Assembly: GCF_021568905.1 (NCBI RefSeq)
Contig: NZ_JAKGSB010000004.1
Coordinates: forward strand, 248,001-312,000
Length of the DNA: 64,000 nucleotides
Direction: 5' to 3'
Source: Zavarzinia marina
Lineage (GTDB): Bacteria > Pseudomonadota > Alphaproteobacteria > Zavarziniales > Zavarziniaceae
This document shows, one piece after another, positions 9,354 to 16,750 of this stretch (positions within the stretch are counted from its first letter, which is position 1; each line of letters begins with the position of its first letter). The translations under genes and the position numbers were made by a program. The notes under the pieces were generated by a model. That model was given only the letters and a program-made list of their open reading frames with translations. It was not told the origin of the DNA and did no database searches.

Positions 9354-9794
9354 TCAGTCGGTCCCCGGAAAGCGGAAGGCGAAGCGAAGCCGCGCGCGCC
9401 ACCACGGCACGATCGAAACCTCCGCCACCGGATGCGGGTCATAGGCGTGGATCATCCGCCCCGGTGCCGTCTGGATCGCGCAATGTTTCGCCGGGCTGCG
9501 CGGCGCGAAGGCGAAGAGCAGCACGTCGCCCGCCAGCGCCGCCGTGGGTGCGATCTCGACCAGATGGCGCCGGGCCGCCGCCGCCAGGGTCTCGGCCCGT
9601 CGCGCCTCCGCCCAGTCGGGGGTATAGGGCGGCGGCACCTCGGGCTCCGTGCCGTGGAGATCGCGGTAGACCCCGCGCACGAGACCCAGGCAGTCGCAGC
9701 CGACACCGATCAGGGACGCCTGATGGCGATAGGGCGTGCCGAGCCAGCGCCGGGCCGCCGCGACCACGCGCTCAGACGAGACTGGAGCCGTCAT
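9354..9794 (-). CDS. NlpC/P60 family peptidase (RcGTA g14-like)
   Basis: A 146-aa tail-associated peptidoglycan peptidase. The catalytic cysteine is in GVGCDCLGLVRGVYRDL and the histidine in SPAKHCAIQT, both in NlpC/P60 context; the opening VAAARRWLGTPYRHQAS is also typical. In RcGTA the equivalent protein degrades the wall during DNA delivery. Its start overlaps the hub gene by 23 bases and its stop is 2 bases before the megatron start. Confidence 0.92.
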   Translation of the reverse strand: MTAPVSSERVVAAARRWLGTPYRHQASLIGVGCDCLGLVRGVYRDLHGTEPEVPPPYTPDWAEARRAETLAAAARRHLVEIAPTAALAGDVLLFAFAPRSPAKHCAIQTAPGRMIHAYDPHPVAEVSIVPWWRARLRFAFRFPGTD

Positions 9795-10647
9795 TGCCGT
9801 CTCCCTGGCTTGGATAGGACAGGGCGAAATCCGTGCCGGGCATATGGGGAAAGCCGCCGAAGGCGACGGTATTGGCGAAACGCTCGCGGCAGGTCTCGAA
9901 GCGGCGGTCGCAACCGGCGGTCAACAGGGCCGTATCGCCCGGCGCCGGCGCCATGGGCGGCGGCAGCAGCAAGGTGATGCGCGCGCCGTGCTGGCGGGCG
10001 ATCTCGAAACCCGTGCCGGCATTGGCGCCGCCCGTCCAGGTCAAGGTTCCGAAGGCGAAATCGCCGCCGTCATGCCCATCCAGGCCGTCCATGACCAGGG
10101 TCATCCGGCCCTCGACGGCCATGACCGTCGCGGTCGCGCGGTGGGCGGGCAGCGAGAGGTCGATGCCACAGCGGGCATCGCCGAGGTTCCAGGCACAGCG
10201 GCGCTCGAACAGGCGCCCCGTCACCTGGTCCAGGCGATGGGCAAGGCCGCGCAGCTCGGCGGTGAAACCGCTTCGCCCGCGCGTCACCTGGCCGATATGT
10301 CCCCGGCGCAGCAGGACGCGCTGGGCGACGTCCCGCCAGTTGACCAGATGGATCAGCACCTCGGCATCGTCGTAGCGCCCGGCGGCGAGATCCGCCTCGG
10401 TCACCGCATCGGCCGACAGCGCGCCCTCGACGTCGACGTTGGAAACGGAAAGCCCCGCCACACTCTCGATCGCGGAGGCGGTGAAGCCGCTGTCGGCCCG
10501 ATGGACGACACCGTCGAAGGCAAGATCGCGGTCGTGGTCGGTGAAACCCAGCACGACACCGTCGCGCCGGATCACGCGCAAGCAGCGCGCCAGTGTGGTG
10601 ACGCCGCCGGCCAGATGGGCGGCCAGATCTTCCGGCAGATCCTTCAC
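9772..10647 (-). CDS. DUF2163 baseplate hub protein (RcGTA g13-like)
   Basis: A 291-aa protein of the DUF2163/BR0599 family. It carries the conserved cysteine set RRCAWNLGDARCGIDLSL and CDRRFETCRERFANTVAFGG. In RcGTA the equivalent hub is reported to bind an iron-sulfur cluster through such cysteines, and all four positions are present here. It follows the DUF2460 gene with an ATGA overlap (10644-10647). The tail-hub role comes from family and gene order. Confidence 0.92.
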   Translation of the reverse strand: MKDLPEDLAAHLAGGVTTLARCLRVIRRDGVVLGFTDHDRDLAFDGVVHRADSGFTASAIESVAGLSVSNVDVEGALSADAVTEADLAAGRYDDAEVLIHLVNWRDVAQRVLLRRGHIGQVTRGRSGFTAELRGLAHRLDQVTGRLFERRCAWNLGDARCGIDLSLPAHRATATVMAVEGRMTLVMDGLDGHDGGDFAFGTLTWTGGANAGTGFEIARQHGARITLLLPPPMAPAPGDTALLTAGCDRRFETCRERFANTVAFGGFPHMPGTDFALSYPSQGDGNDGSSLV

Positions 10648-11273
10648 GACAGCACCTCGATCAAGGGAATGGAGGGCACCTGCCCCGCCCGGAAATCGGC
10701 GATGGAAACGGAGAGCTGGTCGATGTCGAAACGGACCGGCACGTCGAAGGCAAAGCCGGCGGTGACCACCGCGCCCGGTGCCGGCGCATCCGCCAGCGCC
10801 ACCATGCCGGCATCATGGTCGATCGCGACATCGATGCCCGTCACCGCCCCCCCGTCGACCGCGACCAGCACCGTGCCCGCGACCGGCCGGGTGATGGCGC
10901 GACGTTGCGCATAGCCCCCGGAGTCATAGGTCTTCGCCAGCTGGAACTGTTGCGTCACGCCATCGCCGATGCCGAGCGCCTGATCGGTCATGGCCGGCGT
11001 GCCGAGGGGCGCGCAGCTCTTCCAGTCCTGCCAGTCGCGAAAGCGAAAGGCGTGGAGGCGGCCGCCGCGCGCCTTGAAGAAGGCGAGCACGGCATGGAGG
11101 TCGTCGTCCGAACGCAACCCCAGGCCGACGTCGTAGCGGTGGCGCGGATTGGCCCAGAGCGCATTGCGTTCCTCGTGGCCGCTGGCCAGGGTCACCACCT
11201 CCACCCGCCAGCCCGGCCCGCCGCTGGAGCCGAAGGCGATGTCGAGGGGGAAGCGCACGTCGTGAAAGCTCAT
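10644..11273 (-). CDS. DUF2460 distal tail protein (RcGTA g12-like)
   Basis: A 209-aa protein beginning MSFHDVRFPLDIAFGSSGGP with the family features FPLDIAFGSSGGPGW, HEERNALWANPRHRYDVGLG and GGRLHAFRFRDWQDWKS. These match DUF2460 (TIGR02217), the distal tail protein in GTA-like particles. It lies between the tape measure and hub genes, exactly as in RcGTA. Confidence 0.92.
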   Translation of the reverse strand: MSFHDVRFPLDIAFGSSGGPGWRVEVVTLASGHEERNALWANPRHRYDVGLGLRSDDDLHAVLAFFKARGGRLHAFRFRDWQDWKSCAPLGTPAMTDQALGIGDGVTQQFQLAKTYDSGGYAQRRAITRPVAGTVLVAVDGGAVTGIDVAIDHDAGMVALADAPAPGAVVTAGFAFDVPVRFDIDQLSVSIADFRAGQVPSIPLIEVLS

Positions 11274-11280
11274 CTCTTCC

Positions 11281-11901
11281 TCACGAATAGCGCCGCGCCG
11301 CCGCCAGCGCCCGCGCCATGGCGGCGGTGACCTGGCCCTGGCTGCGGCGGAAGCTGTCGGCGTCGGGGGTGGTGATGTTGACGGTCACGCGCGGCATGAC
11401 CTGTGCCGCCGAAGCGGTGCCCGGCACCACCTCGCCCGAACCATCGGGCACGAAGAGTTCCGGCCCGTTCTCGCCGACGACATAGGCCCGGTCCGGCCGG
11501 ACCGGCCCGCCGGAAGCGCGGAAGCCGCCGAACAGGGCCGAGACCAGATCGCCCAACCCGCCCCCACCCCCGCCGCCACCGGTCAGCGCCGACAGGGCGT
11601 TGGCCAAGGCGTCGTCGAGCAGCAGGTCGGAGACGCGCAGCGCCATCCGCGCCAGCACCTGGTCCCATTCGACCTCGGCGCCGGTGATGGCGTCGATCAG
11701 GGCATGGCGGATGTCCCGCCCCGCCCGTTCGACACCGCGCGCCAGACCGTCGAAAGCGCCTTTGCCGGCACTCTCCTCCGCGAAGGCGGCGGCGAGACCG
11801 GCGAGCGCCTCGGCGCCGAGCTTGTCCGCCTCGGCGAAGGCATCGCGCAGGGGTGCGACATCCGCCGCCAGTTCGACGGTCAGGCGATCGACGACAGCCA
11901 T
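11281..11901 (-). CDS. Short tail tape measure protein (RcGTA g11-like)
   Basis: A 206-aa, alanine-rich helical protein with an internal glycine run (GGGGGGGG) and the conserved tail FGGFRASGGPVRPDRAYVVG, then ENGPELFVPDGSGEVVPG. This 'GENGPELF' block is typical of tape measure C-termini. The length is short, as in RcGTA, and predicts a short tail. It starts 13 bases after the small tail-chaperone gene. Confidence 0.88.
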   Translation of the reverse strand: MAVVDRLTVELAADVAPLRDAFAEADKLGAEALAGLAAAFAEESAGKGAFDGLARGVERAGRDIRHALIDAITGAEVEWDQVLARMALRVSDLLLDDALANALSALTGGGGGGGGLGDLVSALFGGFRASGGPVRPDRAYVVGENGPELFVPDGSGEVVPGTASAAQVMPRVTVNITTPDADSFRRSQGQVTAAMARALAAARRYS

Positions 11902-11914
11902 GATGGATTCCTCG

Positions 11915-12109
11915 TCACCCGCCGATGCGGGTCTTCAGGTCTTCGAGATCGGCGCGGCCGGCGGCCGGCGGGGCCAGGGCGCGGCGGACGGCGATCCGCC
12001 CGTCGAGCGCCAGCAGGAGATCGCGCGGGGTGGCGTCCCAGGTCGCGCCCGGCGCCCAGCCGAGCAGCGCCATGGCAAGGCCGGCGGCCCCCGCCACCCC
12101 GGCGATCAT
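11915..12109 (-). CDS. Small tail assembly chaperone-like protein (rcc01693/g10.1 type)
   Basis: A 64-aa protein (MIAGVAGAAGLAMALLGWAP, then ATPRDLLLALDGRIAV) resembling the tiny rcc01693-type protein (TIGR02216) that precedes the tape measure gene in GTA clusters. It overlaps the upstream gene by 4 bases (12106-12109). Role as a tail assembly chaperone extension is inferred from position. Confidence 0.76.
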   Translation of the reverse strand: MIAGVAGAAGLAMALLGWAPGATWDATPRDLLLALDGRIAVRRALAPPAAGRADLEDLKTRIGG

Positions 12110-12438
12110 AAAGGGTTTGCCGCCGCCTCCCCCGGACCGAGGGCGGCGGCGAGCAGCGCGGCGCAGGCGGGCGCCACCGCCAGCAGGCCGCGATCGAGGA
12201 CGAGATCGCCGACGTCACCGGCCGGCACCGTACCGCCGGCCTTCAGGGCGGGCAGCAGGACGGCGACGACATCGCGCAGGCCATAGCCGCCGTCGACGAA
12301 ACGCCGTGCCAGGGGGACGAGGCCGCAGCCCGCCATGGTCTCGGTCTCGGCGAGGGCGGCGAAACTCGGCCGCAGCAGGAAGTCGCGCCCGGCCAGATGC
12401 ACCCGCACCTCGCCCCGCGCCGTGCTTGGAACACTCAT
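12106..12438 (-). CDS. GTA tail assembly chaperone-like protein (g10-like)
   Basis: A 110-aa protein of the 'gene transfer agent family' type (GTA_TAC). The N-terminal part RGEVRVHLAGRDFLLRPSFA with ALAETETMAGCGLVPLARRF matches the family pattern. It lies between the tail tube and rcc01693-type genes. The 4-bp ATGA overlap with the next gene suggests translational coupling, consistent with the two-part chaperones of short-tailed siphoviruses. Confidence 0.83.
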   Translation of the reverse strand: MSVPSTARGEVRVHLAGRDFLLRPSFAALAETETMAGCGLVPLARRFVDGGYGLRDVVAVLLPALKAGGTVPAGDVGDLVLDRGLLAVAPACAALLAAALGPGEAAANPL

Positions 12439-12448
12439 GATCTCCTCC

Positions 12449-12853
12449 TCAGGCGAAGGTGACGGTGCCGGCGGATTCGAGGGTCAGGGTGAAGGTTTCC
12501 TCCCCGTCGTGCTCGCCGGCATAGTCGAGGGCGGTGATCAGGCAGGGCGCGGTCAGCGTGGTGCCGTCGCCGCGTGCGATGCGCCAGTCGCGTTTGGTGC
12601 GTGCCATGAACAGGCCGCGCGCCGTCTCGTGCGCCGTGCCGCTGTCGAAGACGCCGGCACCGGTGAAGGTGAAGGACTGCACCCCCGCCCCTTCCAGCAA
12701 TTCGCGCTGGCCGCCCGAATCCTTGTTGGTGGTCTCGACCACCTTCAGGCGGGCGCGCAGCCCGGTCGACCGCAGGCCGGCGATGGTGGCGAAAGTGCCG
12801 GTGCCGCTGGTGTCGACCTTCAGCAGGAAGAGGTCGCCGCGTTGCTTGGCCAT
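12449..12853 (-). CDS. Major tail tube protein, TP901-1 family (RcGTA g9-like)
   Basis: A 134-aa protein opening MAKQRGDLFLLKVDTSGTGT with FATIAGLRSTGLR, followed by ETTNKDSGGQRELLEGAGVQ and a C-terminal VTFA; this is the TP901-1 major tail protein pattern seen as g9 in RcGTA. It forms the tail tube. A Shine-Dalgarno-like GAGGAGA precedes the ATG at 12851-12853. Confidence 0.9.
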   Translation of the reverse strand: MAKQRGDLFLLKVDTSGTGTFATIAGLRSTGLRARLKVVETTNKDSGGQRELLEGAGVQSFTFTGAGVFDSGTAHETARGLFMARTKRDWRIARGDGTTLTAPCLITALDYAGEHDGEETFTLTLESAGTVTFA

Positions 12854-12869
12854 GCTCGTCTCCTCGAAT

Positions 12870-13295
12870 TCAGGATGTATGGGGAAGCGCCGTCTCGGTG
12901 ACGGCGCGAAGGCGCAGGATGCCGTGGCTGGTCACACCGTCGCCGTCGTCGAGCACGCCCGCATGGGCGACACGAAGCGCGACACAGCGAAGATCGGCAC
13001 CCAGGTCGAGGGGCAGCCGGTGAAAGGCGGCGGCGAGCACGGCGAGGATCTGCTTCACCTCCGCCCGGCCGCGATAGCGCGACCAGACATGCAGGGTCAG
13101 GACATGGAGCTGGCCGGTCCGGGTCGCGCTGTCGTCGGGAAAGACCTCCGCCTCGCCCAGCACGACATGGGGAAAGAGACCGCCCTCGGGCCTTCGGTCG
13201 TGAAGCCTTGTGCCGATCAGCGCGGCGAGATCCGTGTCGGCGGCGAGCCTTGCATAGACCGCCTGCTGCACGGCGAGCGAGGCGTCAGGGGTCAT
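12870..13295 (-). CDS. DUF3168 tail terminator (RcGTA g8-like)
   Basis: A 141-aa protein (MTPDASLAVQQAVYARLAAD, LIGTRLHDRRPEGGLFPHVV, LTLHVWSRYRGRAEVKQILA) matching DUF3168. In RcGTA the equivalent caps the tail at the head end. It overlaps the upstream gp10-like gene by 11 bases. Confidence 0.9.
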   Translation of the reverse strand: MTPDASLAVQQAVYARLAADTDLAALIGTRLHDRRPEGGLFPHVVLGEAEVFPDDSATRTGQLHVLTLHVWSRYRGRAEVKQILAVLAAAFHRLPLDLGADLRCVALRVAHAGVLDDGDGVTSHGILRLRAVTETALPHTS

Positions 13296-13557
13296 GGCGC
13301 AGGGCCTCCGTCATCGCCGCCGCGAAATCGTCCCGGCTGTCGCGGACCTTGCGCGTGACGAAGGGTTCGGCCGGGCGGCCCCCGGCGCCGAATTCCCGCG
13401 CCGCCGCCTCGTCCGCCATCGCGACCCGGCGGCGTCCCGGCCCGGCGTCGACCGTCACCGGCCCGGGCAGATGCTCGCCCAGCGCCGCCGCCGCCGCATC
13501 CAGCGCCGTCTCGATGCGCCCGGCCAGCGCCTCCGCTACATCTTCGAAACCGCTCAT
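13285..13557 (-). CDS. HK97 gp10-like putative tail-completion protein
   Basis: A 90-aa protein (MSGFEDVAEALAGRIETALD, ending RDSRDDFAAAMTEALRHDP). The PAEPFVTRKVRDSRDDF segment resembles the C-terminal part of HK97 gp10-type proteins. The start at 13555-13557 overlaps the previous gene by 4 bases. RcGTA itself has no obvious extra gene at this position, so it marks a difference from the Rhodobacter arrangement. The call rests on position, length and a short similarity. Confidence 0.7.
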   Translation of the reverse strand: MSGFEDVAEALAGRIETALDAAAAALGEHLPGPVTVDAGPGRRRVAMADEAAAREFGAGGRPAEPFVTRKVRDSRDDFAAAMTEALRHDP

Positions 13558-13886
13558 TGCCCACCTCCGCCGCGGGCCAGGATGGTCACATGGGCGCGGC
13601 GCGGATCGGGCAGGATCGCCAGAATGTCCAGAGGCTGGCCGCGCCACACGACGCGCCAGTCGGCCGAAAGATCGCTCCGCGCGCGGATCGTGATGCGCCA
13701 GGTCACCTGGGCTTCTCGAGCGTCGGCCTCGACCGGCTCGTGGCCCGTTTCCGCCTCGACGGCGGCGAAGACGTCCGCCACCGGGATCCAGGCCAGGGTT
13801 CCGCCGCCCGCGCCGTCGGTGTCGATTTCCGGGCGCTCGAAGGCGATCCGCTCGCGCAGGCGGCCGATGGCGACACGCCCGCTCAC
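13554..13886 (-). CDS. Phage head closure / head-tail adaptor protein (RcGTA g7-like)
   Basis: A 110-aa protein. I use the GTG at 13884-13886, which forms a GTGA overlap with the preceding stop, giving MSGRVAIGRLRERIAFERPE. The pattern RLRERIAFERP and TWRITIRARSDLSADWRVVW, then QPLDILAI..DPRRAHVTILA, is that of the SPP1 gp16/TIGR01563 head closure family. An ATG at 13911-13913 would extend it into the connector gene and is less likely. Confidence 0.84.
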   Translation of the reverse strand: MSGRVAIGRLRERIAFERPEIDTDGAGGGTLAWIPVADVFAAVEAETGHEPVEADAREAQVTWRITIRARSDLSADWRVVWRGQPLDILAILPDPRRAHVTILARGGGGQ

Positions 13887-14461
13887 AATCGCACCACGCG
13901 ATAGGGTGCCCACAGCGCCTCCACCCCCAGCGGCAGGGGCCGCAGCCCCTCGCCCCCCGCTTCCCGGCTCTCGAACAGATGGCCGAGCAGCAGCGCCATG
14001 CCCCGGCGAATGGGTTCCGGCACGTCGGTCGCGGCCGGGCCATAGCCCGCCTCATAGTCGATGGCGATGGCATTGGCCGCCCGCGCGCCGAAGGGCGTGG
14101 CGGCGCCGGCGCGCAGCACGAGGCGCCCCGGCACCGCCACGACGTCCGCCAGCCATGACGCCGGATCGAGCACGCTGGCATCCCCGTCCTCGTCATAGGT
14201 GGCGACGGCGGAGACCGCCGCCAGCGGCGGACGCGGCAGGTCCAGGGCGCGGCGGCCGAGCGGCCAGGCGTCGAGCCACAGGCGGAAGCCTTGCGTGATC
14301 AGGGCCCGGCGCAGGTGCTGCTCCGCCATCTGCCGCGCCGCGACGATCAGGGCGGCGACGATCGTATCCTCCGCCGTATCGTCGAGACGCAGATGCAACC
14401 GCGCCTCCGCGAGCGACAGCGGCTCGACCGCCGGCGGCGTCACGCGCTCCAGACCCGCCAT
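13883..14461 (-). CDS. Head-tail connector, phiE125 gp8 type (RcGTA g6-like)
   Basis: A 192-aa protein with LSLAEARLHLRLDDTAEDTI and VAALIVAARQMAEQHLRRAL near the N-terminus, then FGARAANAIAIDYEAGYGP and PEPIRRGMALLLGHLFE. These are the features of the phiE125 gp8/TIGR02215 connector family. It lies downstream of the capsid gene block and begins 2 bases after the stop of the hypothetical gene at 14464. Confidence 0.88.
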   Translation of the reverse strand: MAGLERVTPPAVEPLSLAEARLHLRLDDTAEDTIVAALIVAARQMAEQHLRRALITQGFRLWLDAWPLGRRALDLPRPPLAAVSAVATYDEDGDASVLDPASWLADVVAVPGRLVLRAGAATPFGARAANAIAIDYEAGYGPAATDVPEPIRRGMALLLGHLFESREAGGEGLRPLPLGVEALWAPYRVVRL

Positions 14462-14463
14462 GA

Positions 14464-14856
14464 TCAGGCGCCCCGGCGCGCGCCGTGGCCGCGCAGCACC
14501 GAAACGGCGGAGGCGGCACCATTGCTGGCGCCGGTCACCGTCATCTTGGCGCGCAGGTAGCGGGCCGGGCCGCGATAGCCGACCTGCTGCACGCTGTTCG
14601 CCCCGCCGACGGCGGTCACGGCCACGAAGTCGCCGGTCAGATCCGCCGCGGTCACCGGCTCATAGGTGTCGTCGTCGACCGAGGCTTCGAGGGACGGGGT
14701 ATGGCTGCCGTCGGTATAGGCCCCGAAATGGACCAGCACCGTCGCGGAATCATAGCCCCGCAGGTCGACGGCGCTGCCGGTCGCATTGCCGGTGCGCACC
14801 GCCGGCGCCAGCGAATGCGCCGGCGCCAGATGGCTCTTCAAGTCGCGAATGGTCAT
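14464..14856 (-). CDS. Hypothetical protein between capsid and connector genes
   Basis: A 130-aa protein (MTIRDLKSHLAPAHSLAPAV, DLRGYDSATVLVHFGAYTDG, ending RGHGARRGA). It has a beta-rich composition with no membrane segment. Small proteins at this site in phage clusters are often capsid decoration or carbohydrate-binding proteins, but nothing in the sequence proves that here. It has no counterpart at this position in RcGTA as I know it. Confidence 0.72.
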   Translation of the reverse strand: MTIRDLKSHLAPAHSLAPAVRTGNATGSAVDLRGYDSATVLVHFGAYTDGSHTPSLEASVDDDTYEPVTAADLTGDFVAVTAVGGANSVQQVGYRGPARYLRAKMTVTGASNGAASAVSVLRGHGARRGA

Positions 14857-14878
14857 GGGTTTGCTCCAAAGGTGAGTT

Positions 14879-14957
14879 CGTCATCCCGGCGCAGGCCGGG
14901 ATCTCGTGCCGAAAAGGGCTTTCTCGTCGGAAGCTCCCGGCCTTCGCCGGGACGACG
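14879..14957. repeat. Intergenic palindromic repeat, copy A
   Basis: Two near-perfect inverted arms of about 23 bases (core TCCCGGCGxAGGCCGGGA and TCCCGGCCTTCGCCGGGA) flank about 33 bases. The same arms occur at 36430-36511 and 49633-49709. This copy lies within the particle operon, between the capsid gene and the next gene, so the transcript must cross a strong hairpin here. Confidence 0.85.
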
Positions 14958-14969
14958 GGATGGAGGTGA

Positions 14970-16190
14970 TTACGCGCCGAACTTCAGCAGCTTGATGGCG
15001 TCGAAATCGAGCACGTCGCCGCCCACGCGCTTGGTGGTGTAGAATTTCACCTGCGGCTTGGCGGTATAGGGATCGCGCAGCAGGCGGATGCCCAGGCGGT
15101 CGGCGATGGCATAGCCCTCGCGGAAATTGCCGAAGGCGATCGACAGGCTGCCGTCATCCAGCGCCGGCATGTCCTCCGCCTCCGCGACCGGATAGCCGAG
15201 CAGGCTGGCCGGGCTGCCGGCGGCGAGCCCCGGCTGCCACAGGTACTGGCCCGAGGTCTCGTCCTTCAGCTTGCGCACCTCCGCCGCCGTCGCCCTTGCC
15301 ATGACCCAGGTGGCACCCATCCGGTAACCCGCCTTCAGGGCATAGGTCAGCTCGATCAGATGGTCCGCCGGATCGGAGGCGGCGAATTCGCCGTTCACGC
15401 CGGTGGCGACATGCTGAAGCGTGCCCCAGGGCCGGCCCGCGTCCCCCGTCGCGGCGGTCGGATAGGTGGCGAAGCCGCGCGGCATGCCGACACCCGAGCC
15501 CGAGACGAAGGCGGCACTTTCGGCCCGGGCGAATTTCTCCGCCACCTTCTGGGCCAGCCAGGCCTCGACGTCGAAATTGGCGTCGTCCAGCAGCTTCTGG
15601 GAGACGCGGGGTTCGGCATAGAGTTCATGGACCGGGATGCGCCACAGGCCGACTTGGGGGCTCGCCGTCTCGGACCGCGCCTCGACTTCCGCGACCCAGC
15701 CGGCGGCCGGCTCGCCGAGGTCCAGCATGCCCTCGACCGCGTCGGCCGTGACGCTGATGACCGAGGCGATGGCGCGCATCGGGCTCGTCTCCTGCAGGCG
15801 GGCGACGATGCGCGACGACATTTCCGCCGCCACCAGGTAGCCGCCATCGGGATCGCTGGCGACGCTCATCGCCTTCTTCTCGAGGGTGGCGAGATCGCCG
15901 TCGACACCCTTTCGCAGGAAGCCGGCGAAAGCGGCGGCATGGGCGGTCTCGGCGGCACTCCGGGTCTTGGTGCCGTTGCCGGGACGGGCCAGCGCGGTCT
16001 GCATCGCCGTCACCGTGTCGTTCAGGCGGCCGACCTCGGCATTCAGGCGCTCGACCGTCTCGACGGTCAGCACGTCGGCCCGCCCCTTGGTCTCGATCTC
16101 GGCGATGCGCCGGTCGTTCTCCACCCGAAAGGCGGTGAAGCTGCGCGCCAACTCGTCGGTCGCGCGCTGCATGGTGGCAAGCTCGGTCAT
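14970..16190 (-). CDS. Major capsid protein, HK97 family (RcGTA g5-like)
   Basis: A 406-aa capsid subunit. Residues 1-75 are charged and coiled-coil-prone (delta/scaffold domain), followed by the mature shell domain with SDPDGGYLVAAEMSSRIVAR, GWVAEVEARSETASPQVG, PVHELYAEPRVSQKLLDDAN and FGNFREGYAIADRLGIRLLR. These are typical of HK97-type capsids. It overlaps the prohead protease gene by ATGA (16187-16190), the usual protease-capsid order. The 116-base gap downstream holds repeat copy A. Confidence 0.95.
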   Translation of the reverse strand: MTELATMQRATDELARSFTAFRVENDRRIAEIETKGRADVLTVETVERLNAEVGRLNDTVTAMQTALARPGNGTKTRSAAETAHAAAFAGFLRKGVDGDLATLEKKAMSVASDPDGGYLVAAEMSSRIVARLQETSPMRAIASVISVTADAVEGMLDLGEPAAGWVAEVEARSETASPQVGLWRIPVHELYAEPRVSQKLLDDANFDVEAWLAQKVAEKFARAESAAFVSGSGVGMPRGFATYPTAATGDAGRPWGTLQHVATGVNGEFAASDPADHLIELTYALKAGYRMGATWVMARATAAEVRKLKDETSGQYLWQPGLAAGSPASLLGYPVAEAEDMPALDDGSLSIAFGNFREGYAIADRLGIRLLRDPYTAKPQVKFYTTKRVGGDVLDFDAIKLLKFGA

Positions 16191-16747
16191 TCGTGGTCCT
16201 TTCGAAGCGAGAAGGCATCCGCCGCGCGGCGGAGATTGGCGATGATGGCCGTGGTCAGTCCCGCCTCGCCCGGGGCGGCCTTCACCCAGGAAACGCGGGC
16301 CGCGTCATTCGCGGGCAGCGTGACGAGACTGATTTCATGCAGTTCGATCGCCTGCAAAAGGCGCGCGCCATCGGCGGCGATCGCGGCGCCGACGGTCGAA
16401 TAGCCGATGGAAAGCCCGTCCAGCGCGCCGAGGCGAAGGAGGGAGAGTGCCTCCCGCCCCCGTGCGGTCTCCAGCGCCAGGCGGCCCTCGACCCGCAGCC
16501 CGGTCTCGTCCTCGATCACGCGATCGAAGCGCCCGATGGGCTGGGCCATGTCGTGCTGCCACAGGAAGGGCGGCAGGCGCCCGGCATCACGCCAGCGCGC
16601 CAGGCTGGCGCGGAAAGCACCCGGCACGACCCGGTCGCCCTCGCTATCCGTGCGCCCGAAAACGCTGGCATAGCCGGCGAAGGCGCCGTCCGGCGCGATC
16701 GCCTTCACGCGCCAGGCGACGGGCCGGCCGATCTCGATGGATGTCAT
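16187..16747 (-). CDS. HK97 family prohead protease (RcGTA g4-like)
   Basis: A 186-aa serine protease that matures the capsid. Conserved features include FAGYASVFGRTDSEGDRVVP, PPFLWQHDMAQPIGRFDRV with the histidine, and LGALDGLSIGYSTVGA with the catalytic serine. Position between portal and capsid is diagnostic. The 3-base gap after the portal stop and the overlap with the capsid gene suggest coupled translation. Confidence 0.93.
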   Translation of the reverse strand: MTSIEIGRPVAWRVKAIAPDGAFAGYASVFGRTDSEGDRVVPGAFRASLARWRDAGRLPPFLWQHDMAQPIGRFDRVIEDETGLRVEGRLALETARGREALSLLRLGALDGLSIGYSTVGAAIAADGARLLQAIELHEISLVTLPANDAARVSWVKAAPGEAGLTTAIIANLRRAADAFSLRKDHE

Positions 16748-16750
16748 GGA

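Noticed and set aside
5365-9444. A 1359-aa open frame on the plus strand opposite the megatron gene
   Set aside because: Its sequence is arginine-, glycine- and alanine-rich without domains and mirrors the real gene in another frame; the minus-strand product has the GTA TIM-barrel features.
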